Shown in pieces: positions 26,089 to 35,780 of a DNA stretch of 64,000 nucleotides (position 1 is the stretch's first letter; every line of letters starts with the position of its first letter). Both the position numbers and the translations under genes were made by a program. The DNA is from CAZQFV01 sp964613665. Lineage in GTDB: Bacteria > Chloroflexota > Chloroflexia > DTKN01. The stretch spans positions 12,415 to 76,414 of the forward strand of contig CAZTIG010000016.1 in the NCBI GenBank assembly GCA_964613665.1, written 5' to 3'. The notes below the pieces were generated by a model, which was not told the DNA's origin, did not search any database, and saw nothing but the letters and a program-made list of their open reading frames with translations.

Positions 26089-27158
26089 CCGCCCCTCCAT
26101 CGATCGTCCAACTGCCCGATCTCGTCGCCGCGCTTGCGGCCAAGGACGCGGCCCTCTTCGCCCGCCTCTTCCACCTCACCACAACGGTCGGGGAGGTCGT
26201 GCCCCCGGAGAGCATGTACGCCTGGATCGAGCGCCAGTTCGGCTCGCTGGAGGCGGTGCGGCGGCAGCGCATCGTCAAGGTGACCAACCGTATCACCCTG
26301 GAGGGCACCCTCTACAACGAGCTGCGCGCCCGCCGGCCGCTGGAAGCCCCCGCCGGCCAGGACCTGGAGGCGGCGATCGAGGCCAGCCGCGGCGATCCCT
26401 TCTGCAAGCCGCTGGAGCTGACCCCGGCTGACAGCTTCGGCCGCGTCCAGGGCCCGCACAGCATCACCGCCAGCAACATCGCCAAGTACGACGGCTTCCA
26501 CGGCGTGGTCATCTTTGACGAGCACCATCCCCTGCGCTTCACCCGCGAGGGCGTCGCCGATGCCCTGGAGACCGGCCGGCGCTGGGCCGAAGCCGCTCAC
26601 CAGGCCGACCCCCAGGCGGTCTACTACTTTTTCATGTGGAACTGCCTGTGGAAGAGCGGCGCTTCCATCCTGCACGGCCATGCCCAGACGACGGTCAGCC
26701 GGGAGATGCATTATGGCCGCGTGGAGGCTCTGCGCCAGGCCGCCCTGCGCTACGCCACGGCCTACGGCAGCGAGTACCTGGCCGACCTGGTGTACGTCCA
26801 TCGGGCGCTGGGGCTGGCCCGCTCGTTCGGCTCGGCCACAGCGCTGGCCTACCTGACGCCGATCAAGGAGAAGGAGTTGCTCCTGGTCGGGCCGGCCGTG
26901 GACGACGACTTCGCAGGCGCCCTGTACGCCGTGCTGGAGGCCTATGTACAGCGCCTCGGCGTCCGCAGCTTCAACGTGGCCCTCTACCTGCCGCCGCTGG
27001 CGGCGGTGGCGGAGGACTGGAGTGTCCTGCCCGGCGCCCTGGCGCGCGTCGTGGACCGCGGCGACCCCGGCAACCGCACCGCCGACGTCGGGGCGATGGA
27101 GCTCTATGCCGCCAGCGTGGTGTCGAGCGACCCCTTCCGGGTGATCGAGGCGCTGTAG
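26085..27158 (+). CDS. GalT-like / HIT-superfamily nucleotidyltransferase
   Basis: 357 residues. The key motif is SGASILHGHAQTTVS near residue 197: H-G-H-A-Q corresponds to the H-x-H-x-Q of galactose-1-phosphate uridylyltransferase, where the second His forms the nucleotidyl intermediate. RVQGPHSITASNIAKYDGFHG upstream (in two parts) matches the substrate-side strand of the superfamily. GalT moves UMP between hexose-1-phosphates; more distant members are nucleoside phosphorylases or adenylyltransferases. Coupling to glgA suggests a role in sugar-nucleotide supply or glucan turnover (inference). The zinc-binding Cys pair of classical GalT is not obvious. Confidence 0.7.
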   Translation: MTAPPSIVQLPDLVAALAAKDAALFARLFHLTTTVGEVVPPESMYAWIERQFGSLEAVRRQRIVKVTNRITLEGTLYNELRARRPLEAPAGQDLEAAIEASRGDPFCKPLELTPADSFGRVQGPHSITASNIAKYDGFHGVVIFDEHHPLRFTREGVADALETGRRWAEAAHQADPQAVYYFFMWNCLWKSGASILHGHAQTTVSREMHYGRVEALRQAALRYATAYGSEYLADLVYVHRALGLARSFGSATALAYLTPIKEKELLLVGPAVDDDFAGALYAVLEAYVQRLGVRSFNVALYLPPLAAVAEDWSVLPGALARVVDRGDPGNRTADVGAMELYAASVVSSDPFRVIEAL

Positions 27159-27272
27159 ATCGGGAGACTGCCGGCGGCGATCGTCTGTCCGCCGTTGGCC
27201 GCGGTACCTTGCCGGACAGGGCGGCGCGCGGCAGCCCGGACGCCGACGGCGATCCACCCGCCCGGTGATGCG

Positions 27273-27312
27273 CCTCCTCCCCCCTTTCCGAGCAAGTCCA
27301 GGGGGGAGGAGG
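27273..27312. terminator. Strong hairpin between convergent genes
   Basis: A perfect 12-bp stem (27273-27284 with 27301-27312; C/T-rich and G/A-rich arms) and a 16-base loop, between the GalT-like stop (27158) and the GH-like stop (27334). The T-tract is poor on both sides, but position and stability fit a bidirectional terminator. Confidence 0.6.
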
Positions 27313-27333
27313 TCGTTCTTCCCAGTCGGCCGA

Positions 27334-30300
27334 TCAGACCGCGTCCGTACGGCTGCGCCGGGCCCCCGGTGGGGCCATCGCGGCGCTGCGCCGGGCCGGC
27401 CGGGTCCACCGGTCGGGCGGCAGGGTGCTGTTCCGATCGTGAGGTCCCTCAGGCACGACGGTGCGGGCGTCGTAGCTCCAGGGCCACGGCTCCAGCGGCT
27501 GCCCGGCCGCGTCCACGGCACGGCTGCGGAAGGCGTAGCCGTGCCCCGGCTGGCCCGTGAACCGCGCCGAGTGGCCCCGCACCCCATGCAGCCAATCGCG
27601 CCACTGCCCGTCGGCCTCGTCCATGAACTGCACGTCCACGGCTGCTGCTTGCGGCCAGGTGCTCCAGCGCACGTGGAAGGATGGCGTGGGCATGGAGGGC
27701 GGCAGCTCGTCGACCCGCGAGACCGGCGCGGCGCTGATCACAGCCTCGCTGGCGATGGGCCAGCCGGCCAGCATACCGGGGCAGTCCTTGGCCTCGTCGT
27801 TCCCGGCCCGGTCCACCCCGCGCACGCACAGGTGGTAGGTGTGGCCGGCCGTGGCCGTGAAGATAGCCTGCGTGGCCGTCACCGCCTGCTGCCAGAGCTC
27901 CCACGACTCGAGCGCGTCGTCGCGCAGGTAGACGTCGTAGGCGGACAGGCCGGCCGGCACGTCGTGCCCGCCCCAGCGCACCAGGTAGGAGCTGTGGTCC
28001 ACGAGCTGCGGCGGCTCCAGCCAGGTCTGCGGCCCCGCGGCGTCCACCACGGTCGAGACGGTGGCCTCCGGCGGATACTCCTCCAGGTTCCCCAGCACGT
28101 CGCGGGCTCGCACGCGAAAAGCCACCCGCTGACCGTGCGTGCCCGTGAAAGGTGCGGCCAGGGACGTCGTTTCGCTGAGCCAGTCCTGCCAGTCGTCGGG
28201 GACGGGGCCCAGGTCGAGGGTGCGGACCTGCACGTCGTACCCGGCGACCCCGCAGCCGGCGTCCTGGCCCAGCCAGGTCACCGTGAACACGGCGCGGCTG
28301 TAGAGCGGCAGCGGGGCCAATTTGGAGATGGGCGCCGCCGTGTCCACCGTGGTGGCGGCGTCGGGCAGCAGCGGCCACGGCTCGGCGTTGCCCACCCGGT
28401 CGACGGCACGGCAGCGGAAGGCGTAGGGCACGCTGTCCTCCCCACCGGAGAAGGTGGCCGAGAGGGCGGTGGTCCGCGTCAGCCAGTCGCTCCAGCGGCT
28501 GCCCGCGGCGGCGCAGTCGCCCCGGCAGGTCTGCACGTCGAAGAAGGCGATGCCGGAGGCGGCGTCCTGCCCACTCCAGGTGACGGTGAAGGCATCGAGG
28601 CTGAAGGGCGGCAGGGCGGTGACCTGCGAGGCGGGCGGGGCCTTGTCGACGATGGTCGTGGCATCGGGCTGCTGCGGCCAGGCCTCGACGTTGCCGGCGC
28701 GGTCGCGGGCGCGGCTGCGGAAGGAATAGGCCTGGCCGTCGATACCGCCACCGAAGGTACCGGAGAGGGCCGTCGTGCCGGTCAGCCAGCCGCTCCAGTG
28801 GCCCTCATCGCCGCCGGGGTCGTCGCAGCGGCCGGCGCAGACCTGGATGTCGTAGCCGGCGATGCCCGAGAGGGCGTCCTGGCCGCTCCAGGAGACGGTA
28901 CAGGCCGGCCCGCTGTAGGGCGGCAGGGCCTGCACCTGGGACGAGGGCGGCAGCGAGTCGATCTCGGTGCCGGCGTCGGGGACCAGGGGATAGTCCTCGA
29001 CGTTGCCGGCGCGGTCGCGGGCACGGCAGCGGAAGTGGACCGGGCCGTCGGCGCCCTGGTAGAGTCCCTGCGTGGCCGGTGTCGCCACGAGCCAGTCGGT
29101 CCAGACCGCCTGAGCAGGCCGGGTGCAATCCGCCAGGCAATACTGCACGTCGTAGGTAGCGATGCCGGAGGCGCTGTCCTGCCCGCTCCAGGTCACGCTG
29201 AGGGGTGCGCGGCTGTAGGGCGGCAGGCCGGCCACCGCCGAGGTCGGCGCATAGGTATCCACCAGGGTGGAAGCGTCGGGCCCTGCCGGCCAGGCCTCGC
29301 TGTTGCCGGCGCGGTCGTGAGCGCGGCTGCGGAAGGAGTAGGTCCGGCCGTCCTGCCCGTTCTGGAAGGTGGCCGTAGTCTGGGTCGTGCCCACGAGCCA
29401 GTCGCTCCAGATGGGCGTGGGGCCGGTGCAGTTGTCCTGGCAGACCTGCACGTCGTAGCTGGCGACGCCGGAGACACTGTCCTGGCCGCTCCAGGTGACC
29501 GGGAACGAAGCCCGGCTGTAGGCGGGCAGACCTTGGACGTGGGAGGATGGTGCGGTCAGGTCCACGGTGGTGAAGGTGTCGTGGGCAGGGCTGGACGGCC
29601 AGGGCTCGACATTGCCGGCGCGGTCGTGAGCGCGGCTGCGGAGGTAGTAGGTGTGGCCATCCTGAACCGGCATGAACCACCAGCTGTGGAGGCTCGTGTG
29701 GGGCAGCCAGTCGGTCCACGCCCCGCTGCCGTCCCGGACCTGGACGTCGTACATGGCGATGCCCGACCCGCCCGGGTCCGCGCCCGACCAGGTCACGGCG
29801 AAGCCGGCCGGCTGGTTCTGGTATGGAGGCAAGGCCTCCACGGCGCTGGACGGCGCCTGGGTATCTCCCGGCGGGGACGTCGGCGTGGGTGAGGGGCTGG
29901 GCGTGGGTGGAGGGATCGGCGTCCCGGTCGGAGGAGGCGGATAGGACGGTGGGGCCGGCGTGGGCGGAGGCGTCGCGCCCAGCGGAGGCGGGTAGCTTTC
30001 CCGCGGCGGCGGAACCAGGCCCTCGGATGCCCCAGGCCGCACGAGCAGCGGGAGGTAGCTGTGGAACGTCATCGGCGGCGGCGTGTAGGCGCCCCGGTAC
30101 ACCAGCCGGACGGCGTCGGCGAGCACGACCTCGCCGGTGGTCGCCACGCTGGACAGCGCCACGCCGCTCCCAGTAGAAAAAGAGGCCCGCCCCAGGTAGT
30201 TCCAGTAGCCCGCGTCCTGTCCCCTGCTCTGATCCACCCGGGCGATCGAGCCGCCCGAGCCGGCCAGGCGAAACGAGGCATCCTGGCTGCCGCCGGCGTC

Positions 30301-32025
30301 CTGCTGCCACCACGCGTAGACATCGTACACCCCGGGGGAATCAATCGCCGGAACCCACTGGACCTCGCCCCCCACGCCGCGCGGCGTGTACTGGGCGTCC
30401 ACACAGTGCGGGTAGAGAGGGGCCGAGTGGAGCCACCAGTTGCCGTTGAAGGAGCCCTGGTCGGGACAGAGACCGCCGTCATTGTTGTTGTCCACCAGGA
30501 TCGTCGTCGGGGCGGGCGTGGCCCTCCAGCGATCGACCCTCTCGCGCGTCAGCCGGATCCAGTAGCGGTCGGTCCAGGCGCCGCCGGAGGGGCCATGGGG
30601 CGTCTCGTTGAAGGGATGCGCCATGGGGCACTGGCCAAAGTTGCCGTTGTAGCCGTGCTCGATACACCAGGTCAGGTCCGGGGCGATGTAGCTCTCCAGC
30701 CGGGAGATGGCGGTGCCCTCGCACAGCTCGTTCCAGGACTCGACGACGACCAGATTGACCGCGCTGTTGACCTCGTCCCAGCTCTTCTCGTAGTAGAGGC
30801 CCTGTTTCTCCTGCCCCGGAACGAGCACCGGATCGGCGGCCGTGCCCACATCCCACCAGCGGGCATAGTACGTCGTCGCCCCGCATCCGGCGGGAGGGTT
30901 CGGGACGGGGCCGTACGGCCCGCTGTAGGCACAGGCGTCCATGCCGGGGCCCAGGTAGGCCGTGGTGTAGCCGTTGGCCGGGTTGGAAAAGACGCGCGCA
31001 CCCACGCCGCTCCCGGCCATGGCGAAGTTGGACCAGCCGTCGATAGCGTGCCACTGCGCATGGGGAGCCGGACACATGCTGTCCAGGCGCAGGTCGCTGT
31101 CGGACGGCTGGCCCCAATCCACGTCGGGCAGCAGGAAAGGCTCCACCCCGTACCTGTCGTAGAACAGGCCCTTGAGGCGGCACATCGTCTCGCTGCTGGC
31201 CCCGAGGTCATAGAAGAACCACCCGTGCCACATCAGGATCAGGGGCCGGCCGCCCTGCTCGATGGGGAGGCCGTTGTGGGTGGCCCACATGCGCCGGGGG
31301 ACCGTGTCGTGGAACGTCTGCCACTTGTACCAGAAATAGTCCGTGTTGGGCCGGCCGCCGGTGTAGCCGGTGAGCGACATGGGGTACTGGCCCAGGTCCG
31401 TGTCGCAGGCGGGCAGGGGAAAGCCATTGTCCAGGCACCACTGGTGATGCTCGGACCAGGTGTCGTCGTACAGGGCGACCCGCAGTGGGTTGCCCAGGGT
31501 GTCCAGTGCGGGGACGAGGGCATCGTCCACGGCGGTGATCCTCTTGGAGAGCGTCATGAAGTAGCGGTACGGGTCGCCCGGGTCCAGCAGGCTGGCCCCG
31601 TCCCAGGAGATCAGGAAGGCGATATCCAGCCCGGCTTCGACCATGTCGCGGAACTGCCACTCCCACCAACGCTGCTGCGTCACGTTGTAGTAGGTATCGT
31701 TGTACGTGTCCCCCTGATAGGCCAGGCACCAGGGCGACCCGTGGAAACAGGTGGGGTTCTCCTGCACCAGGCCGGGGGGGTGAAAGGCGACCCAGTTGTA
31801 GGGGTTGACGCCGTCGGGGTCGTTGGGAAAGAGCCACCAGTAGAATAGGTAGGCCCCGGCCAGCTTCGTAGCGCCCTGGAGCGCGCCGGAGGCGGGCGGC
31901 TCTTCCCGGTCCGCGGGACCGGTGCCGGCCCAGGCCGGGCCCGGCAGCAGCCCCAGAAGGATGACCAGGATCAGTACGGGGGTGGTCCCTGCTGAGATGC
32001 GCTTTGCCACACGGTGTTGGCCCAT
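27334..32025 (-). CDS. Giant secreted GH99/DUF5010-like protein with CBM, internal YLPL motif and eight Fn3-like repeats
   Basis: 1563 residues from the ATG at 32025 (GGGAGG upstream, then a signal peptide PVLILVILLGLLPGPAWA). Residues about 50-560 look like a TIM-barrel glycoside hydrolase of the GH99/DUF5010 kind (AYLFYWWLFPNDPDG, MVEAGLDIAFLISWDG, VVESWNELCEGT). A golvesin-like carbohydrate-binding domain follows (VYDVYAWW to LADAVRLVY). SYLPLLVR comes next, the motif that ends other secreted proteins here, but in this protein a Pro-rich linker and eight Fn3-like repeats of about 100 residues follow (each with LPPYS, F-V-T-W-S-GQD, SGI, YDVQ, W-DWL, Y-FR-RA-DRAGN-E-WP). The Fn3 array probably binds polymers or spaces the enzyme. 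It is the last gene of a three-gene operon of secreted proteins. Confidence 0.8.
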   Translation of the reverse strand: MGQHRVAKRISAGTTPVLILVILLGLLPGPAWAGTGPADREEPPASGALQGATKLAGAYLFYWWLFPNDPDGVNPYNWVAFHPPGLVQENPTCFHGSPWCLAYQGDTYNDTYYNVTQQRWWEWQFRDMVEAGLDIAFLISWDGASLLDPGDPYRYFMTLSKRITAVDDALVPALDTLGNPLRVALYDDTWSEHHQWCLDNGFPLPACDTDLGQYPMSLTGYTGGRPNTDYFWYKWQTFHDTVPRRMWATHNGLPIEQGGRPLILMWHGWFFYDLGASSETMCRLKGLFYDRYGVEPFLLPDVDWGQPSDSDLRLDSMCPAPHAQWHAIDGWSNFAMAGSGVGARVFSNPANGYTTAYLGPGMDACAYSGPYGPVPNPPAGCGATTYYARWWDVGTAADPVLVPGQEKQGLYYEKSWDEVNSAVNLVVVESWNELCEGTAISRLESYIAPDLTWCIEHGYNGNFGQCPMAHPFNETPHGPSGGAWTDRYWIRLTRERVDRWRATPAPTTILVDNNNDGGLCPDQGSFNGNWWLHSAPLYPHCVDAQYTPRGVGGEVQWVPAIDSPGVYDVYAWWQQDAGGSQDASFRLAGSGGSIARVDQSRGQDAGYWNYLGRASFSTGSGVALSSVATTGEVVLADAVRLVYRGAYTPPPMTFHSYLPLLVRPGASEGLVPPPRESYPPPLGATPPPTPAPPSYPPPPTGTPIPPPTPSPSPTPTSPPGDTQAPSSAVEALPPYQNQPAGFAVTWSGADPGGSGIAMYDVQVRDGSGAWTDWLPHTSLHSWWFMPVQDGHTYYLRSRAHDRAGNVEPWPSSPAHDTFTTVDLTAPSSHVQGLPAYSRASFPVTWSGQDSVSGVASYDVQVCQDNCTGPTPIWSDWLVGTTQTTATFQNGQDGRTYSFRSRAHDRAGNSEAWPAGPDASTLVDTYAPTSAVAGLPPYSRAPLSVTWSGQDSASGIATYDVQYCLADCTRPAQAVWTDWLVATPATQGLYQGADGPVHFRCRARDRAGNVEDYPLVPDAGTEIDSLPPSSQVQALPPYSGPACTVSWSGQDALSGIAGYDIQVCAGRCDDPGGDEGHWSGWLTGTTALSGTFGGGIDGQAYSFRSRARDRAGNVEAWPQQPDATTIVDKAPPASQVTALPPFSLDAFTVTWSGQDAASGIAFFDVQTCRGDCAAAGSRWSDWLTRTTALSATFSGGEDSVPYAFRCRAVDRVGNAEPWPLLPDAATTVDTAAPISKLAPLPLYSRAVFTVTWLGQDAGCGVAGYDVQVRTLDLGPVPDDWQDWLSETTSLAAPFTGTHGQRVAFRVRARDVLGNLEEYPPEATVSTVVDAAGPQTWLEPPQLVDHSSYLVRWGGHDVPAGLSAYDVYLRDDALESWELWQQAVTATQAIFTATAGHTYHLCVRGVDRAGNDEAKDCPGMLAGWPIASEAVISAAPVSRVDELPPSMPTPSFHVRWSTWPQAAAVDVQFMDEADGQWRDWLHGVRGHSARFTGQPGHGYAFRSRAVDAAGQPLEPWPWSYDARTVVPEGPHDRNSTLPPDRWTRPARRSAAMAPPGARRSRTDAV

Positions 32026-32077
32026 CGTTCTCCTCCCTTCACTCCTTCGCTCGTGCCTGGTGGCCGGCGGGCCGGTC

Positions 32078-33154
32078 CTACGGCGCACCGCTCTCCGCAT
32101 AGCACGCCAGAGCCCCTGCCGCCGCGCCGTAGATCTCCGGAAGCGCACCGGCCTTGAGCGCGCGCGCGACGAAGCGCTGCTCCAGCTCCACGGCCGACCA
32201 GGTCGCCCCGCCATCGCTGGAACGATACAGCTCCTGGTACTGCCGCTGCACATAGAGCACCGACGGGTCGGGGTTCACTCCGGTCCAGGTAAGCTGATGG
32301 GACCCCGTCCGGGCATCACGGGGCAGGTCGCCGCTGATATCCTGCCAGCTCCTGCCGCCGTCGCTGGAGCGCCACAGGTCGCGGCCGGCCAGGTAGAGGG
32401 CGCCGCTCCGATCGTCCACGGTCAGGAAGCCGCTGGCGCGGTGCACGGTCTCCCACGTCCGGCCGCCGTCGCGCGAGCGAAAGGTGCCCACCGCGTCCTC
32501 GACCGCGTAGAGGTCGCCGCTGTGCGGGTGGACCAGGAGCTGGACGATCGTCCGCGGCGGGTCGCCGGCCAGGGCCGGCCGCCCGCCGGCCGCGGCCCAG
32601 CGCGCTCCGCCGTCACTGGACCTCCACACCAGCCCCTCCCGTCCCCCAGCATAGAGCACCTGCGGGGCCCGGGGATCGAGGGCCAGGCTGAAGACGTCCT
32701 GCCCCTCCATGCCCCGGTCCATCAGCCGCCAGGTGACGCCGCCATCGCTGGAGCCATGGACCCCGGCGGCAGCGGTCCCGGCTTCTTCCGGCAGCGCCCG
32801 CCGGCAGGCGTAGAGGTCCTGGGGGTCCCGCGGGTCCACCACGATCTGCCAGGGGTAGAGCAGGCCGGTGCCGAGCAGTTGCCACGACCGCCCGCCGTCG
32901 CTGGAGCGGGCCAGCCCGTCCTGGGCCCCGGCGTAGATGATCCCGCTGTCCGGCGGGCCAAAGGCGATCGCCGTAGGCGAGTGCATCCCCAGGCCGCCCA
33001 GGACCGTCAGACCACCCGGCCCGGAGGCTGGGGCGGGGGACAGCGCTGCGGGCTCCGCCGGCGGGTCCGCCGGGGACGACGCCGCTGCGCCCCCGACCGT
33101 GCCGGCGAGCGCCAGCAGCACGACAACGAGCACACCCACACTCTTGCGCTTCAT
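32078..33154 (-). CDS. Secreted Asp-box (BNR/sortilin-like) beta-propeller
   Basis: 358 residues with a signal peptide (VGVLVVVLLALAGTVGGAAA). Six Asp-box motifs of the type S-S-D-G-G-x-(S/T)-W are spaced about 45-60 residues apart (SSDGGRSW, SSDGGVTW, SSDGGARW, SRDGGRTW, SSDGGRSW, SSDGGATW). These are the hairpins of sialidase/VPS10-type propellers. No YLPL motif at the C-terminus, unlike its neighbours. GGGAGG is 5 bases before the ATG. Probably glycan- or protein-binding at the cell surface; no sialidase catalytic residues are evident. Confidence 0.85.
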   Translation of the reverse strand: MKRKSVGVLVVVLLALAGTVGGAAASSPADPPAEPAALSPAPASGPGGLTVLGGLGMHSPTAIAFGPPDSGIIYAGAQDGLARSSDGGRSWQLLGTGLLYPWQIVVDPRDPQDLYACRRALPEEAGTAAAGVHGSSDGGVTWRLMDRGMEGQDVFSLALDPRAPQVLYAGGREGLVWRSSDGGARWAAAGGRPALAGDPPRTIVQLLVHPHSGDLYAVEDAVGTFRSRDGGRTWETVHRASGFLTVDDRSGALYLAGRDLWRSSDGGRSWQDISGDLPRDARTGSHQLTWTGVNPDPSVLYVQRQYQELYRSSDGGATWSAVELEQRFVARALKAGALPEIYGAAAGALACYAESGAP

Positions 33155-33183
33155 CGGTTCCTCCCTTCCCTTTCAGGTTGTGC

Positions 33184-35274
33184 CTATCCGTCCCGATTCA
33201 CCACCAGTGGCAGGTAGAAGTGGAAAGGCTGTAGCTCCTCCCACACCGAAAGGCTGTGGTCGTCCAGGTTGGCCACGTAGACGCGGCCGCTCCGTGGGTG
33301 GACCACAACGGCCACCGGCGACCGGCCCGTGCCGGCCGTCCCCACCAGCTGCGCCCCGACCAGCGTGGAGAGCGTGTCGCCATCCAGGCCGGTCACATAG
33401 GCATACAGCAGCGCCGGGTGCAGGGCGATGGCCCCGGGCCGGTCGCCCACGCCGACCTGGTGCACGACCTCGAGGCCATCGAGGATGGAGATGACGTGGT
33501 CGGATCTCGCCACATACACCATCCCGCTGGCCCGATGCACGGCAATGTCGCCAGGACTGGCGCCCAGGGCGACCTCCGCCAACACCTCCGTCCCCGTGAG
33601 CACCCAGACCGAGTGGCGCGGGGGATCGGCCACATAGACCAGGCCGGTGACCGGATTGGCGGCGACGTCGCCCAGCCCGAGCCAGCCGTCGAGCGCCACG
33701 GTGCCCACGACATTGGCCCCGCCCAGGACCGTGACGGAGTGGTCGTAGTAGTTGGCGACATAGGCCAGGCCCGTGCGCGGGTTGACGTCGACGGCATAGG
33801 GGCCGGCGCCAGCCTGGACGGTGCTGATGACCGCCGTGCCACTGAGGACGGCTACCCGGTGCGCCTCGAAGAGCGTGGCATAGACCAGGCCGCTGGCCGG
33901 GTTACTGGCCAGGCCATAGACCGGGGCCGGCACCCCCACCGTCGCCACTACCGCCGTGCCGCTGAGGATGCCGATGGACTCCTGGCTACTGACATAGACC
34001 AGGTCGTTGGCGGGGTTGACCAGCAGGTGGCGGGCCGGGGCGATCGTGGGGGTGGCCACGACGGTTGTACCGCTGACGACAAAGAGCCCGGCCGGGCCGG
34101 CCGCCGCGTAGACCAGGCCGCTGCCCGGGTGCACGGCCAGCTCCTGGGGCCGCGGAGCTGGGGGAATCGCGGCCGTGCGGGCCGTGCCACTGAGCACGGC
34201 CACGCCGACGTCGTCGGCCACATAGACCAGCCCGGTGACCGGGTTGACCCCGATCGCCCACGTCAGGGCCGCCACCTGACTGATCACCGTGGTTCGGCTG
34301 ATGACGGTGACGCCGCCCCAGTTGTGCCCCACATAGACCAGACCGGTGGCCGGATGGATGGCAATCTCGTCCGGTGAAGCACCGACGTCCAGCGTCGCCG
34401 TGACGGCCGTGCCGGCAATTACCGAGACGGTGCCCTGGGCTGTGTTGCTCGTGTAGACCAGGCCGGTGACCGGGTTGGCCCGCAGTCGCCAGGGCGCCAT
34501 GCCCAGGTCGATCGTCGCCAGCAGCGCCGTGCCGCTGAGGACGGCCACGCTGCCCTCCGCCCGGTTGGCGGCATAGACCCAGCCGCTGCCGGGATCCACG
34601 TCCACGTCGTAGGGGTGCCCACCGGCCAGGACGGTGGTCAGCACGGCAGTGTGGCTCAGCACGGTGAGCCGATCGCTGTACTCGGCGGCGACATAGACCA
34701 GGCCGCTCGCCGGATGGACCGCCAGGGCGCGAGGATAGCCGCCCACCGCCAGATGGGCCAGCGGCTGCGTCCCACTGAGCACGCCCACGGTGCCGCAGGC
34801 GCCCTCGGCGGTGTACACGAGGCCGTTGACGTGGTCAGCGGCGATGGCCTCGGCCCCGCAGCCGCCGGCCACGGTCGTGATCGCCGTTGTGCCGCTGAGC
34901 ACGGTCATGCTGGGGCCGCGCATGTTGGCCACGTAGACCAGGCCGGTGCCCGGGCCCGCGGCGATGGTGCGTGGGCCCGGCCCGACGGCGACCATGGCTA
35001 CCACCTGTGTGCCGCTGATGATGGTGACATCGTCGCTGCCCGAGTTGGCTACATAGACCAGGCCGGTGTGGGGGTCGGCGGCGATGCCGCTGGGTCCGGC
35101 GCCGATCCCCAGCCCCAGGGGGATGGTGCCTACAGCCTGTGAGTAGGCCCCGGCCGGCCGGACCAGCAGCGCCAGCAGAAGCACGGCGATGGCGATGCCC
35201 AGCGCCTCTGCACCCAGCACGATGATTCTCCTGGACAATACCGCGCGATCATGACGTCTCTGGCATCTCTCCAC
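33184..35274 (-). CDS. Secreted YVTN-family beta-propeller, 16 repeats, C-terminal YLPL motif
   Basis: 696 residues from the GTG at 35274 (AAGGAGG 7 bases upstream; the frame runs on to 35388 but without a binding site). A signal peptide or anchor covers about 20-43 (LGIAIAVLLLALLV). About 16 repeats of roughly 40 residues follow: P-x-x-I-A-V-H-P-x-S/T-GLVYVAN, then a variable loop, VTVLSGT, V-V-A-T-V. This is the YVTN/NHL-like propeller seen in archaeal and bacterial surface-layer proteins; 16 units would form two or more propellers. The end is FHFYLPLVVNRDG. First gene of the secreted-protein operon; the Asp-box gene follows after 29 bases. Confidence 0.85.
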   Translation of the reverse strand: MERCQRRHDRAVLSRRIIVLGAEALGIAIAVLLLALLVRPAGAYSQAVGTIPLGLGIGAGPSGIAADPHTGLVYVANSGSDDVTIISGTQVVAMVAVGPGPRTIAAGPGTGLVYVANMRGPSMTVLSGTTAITTVAGGCGAEAIAADHVNGLVYTAEGACGTVGVLSGTQPLAHLAVGGYPRALAVHPASGLVYVAAEYSDRLTVLSHTAVLTTVLAGGHPYDVDVDPGSGWVYAANRAEGSVAVLSGTALLATIDLGMAPWRLRANPVTGLVYTSNTAQGTVSVIAGTAVTATLDVGASPDEIAIHPATGLVYVGHNWGGVTVISRTTVISQVAALTWAIGVNPVTGLVYVADDVGVAVLSGTARTAAIPPAPRPQELAVHPGSGLVYAAAGPAGLFVVSGTTVVATPTIAPARHLLVNPANDLVYVSSQESIGILSGTAVVATVGVPAPVYGLASNPASGLVYATLFEAHRVAVLSGTAVISTVQAGAGPYAVDVNPRTGLAYVANYYDHSVTVLGGANVVGTVALDGWLGLGDVAANPVTGLVYVADPPRHSVWVLTGTEVLAEVALGASPGDIAVHRASGMVYVARSDHVISILDGLEVVHQVGVGDRPGAIALHPALLYAYVTGLDGDTLSTLVGAQLVGTAGTGRSPVAVVVHPRSGRVYVANLDDHSLSVWEELQPFHFYLPLVVNRDG

Positions 35275-35442
35275 GGGTGCTCCTCCTTTCACCGTGCAGA
35301 CCGCTCTTGTCCGCTCCTTTTCTCCGCCGGCCCGGGGAGAGCCGGCTCTGGCCACACCCGGCGCGACCACCTTCCGGCGGCGCGACACCTCTTCTCTCAG
35401 CCGGTCCCCTGCTGCCCCCCTCGGCGCGAACAGGATCCCGGC

Positions 35443-35727
35443 TCACCGGACATCATCCTCCCTGCTCCCCTCATCCGCCGGCCGCTCACCCCGGCCGGCA
35501 GCAGTCCCGCCGCAGCGGTACAGCTCCAGAAAGTGGTCCCGCTGCGCCAGGTACGCCCGCACCGGCACCTCGCCTTTTAGCCAGTTAACCCGGTTCGCCT
35601 GCGCGGTTTGCTGCGCTGCTGCCTGCCTCACGACGTCCTCCTTCACTTCTTGCTCCCATTCTGCTCCGGGCAACCCACGGGACCTCCGCCACGGCGTACG
35701 CCAGGTTGCCTCCCGCTGGCGTCCCAT
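35443..35727 (-). CDS. Small protein of unknown function with a consensus promoter
   Basis: 94 residues from the ATG at 35727 (AGAGGA upstream). It is basic and Trp/Arg-rich at the start (REATWRTPWRRSRGLPGAEW), then a long helical stretch (EQEVKEDVVRQAAAQ, NWLKGEVPVRAYLAQRDHF), ending in a Gly/Arg/Glu-rich polar tail. No membrane segment, no recognised family. The perfect TTGACA-17-TATAAT promoter directly in front, with a leader of about 18 bases, is the main reason to believe it is expressed. Confidence 0.6.
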   Translation of the reverse strand: MGRQREATWRTPWRRSRGLPGAEWEQEVKEDVVRQAAAQQTAQANRVNWLKGEVPVRAYLAQRDHFLELYRCGGTAAGRGERPADEGSREDDVR

Positions 35728-35751
35728 CGTTTCCTCTCCCGCCGTGGCGCC

Positions 35752-35780
35752 ATTATACCATACGCTTGTGGTTTTGTCAA
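35752..35780 (-). promoter_or_regulatory. Perfect consensus sigma-70 promoter
   Basis: Minus strand TTGACA (35775-35780), exactly 17 bases, TATAAT (35752-35757). It sits at the edge of a patch much richer in A+T than the rest of the window (about 35,750-35,835). Confidence 0.85.
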
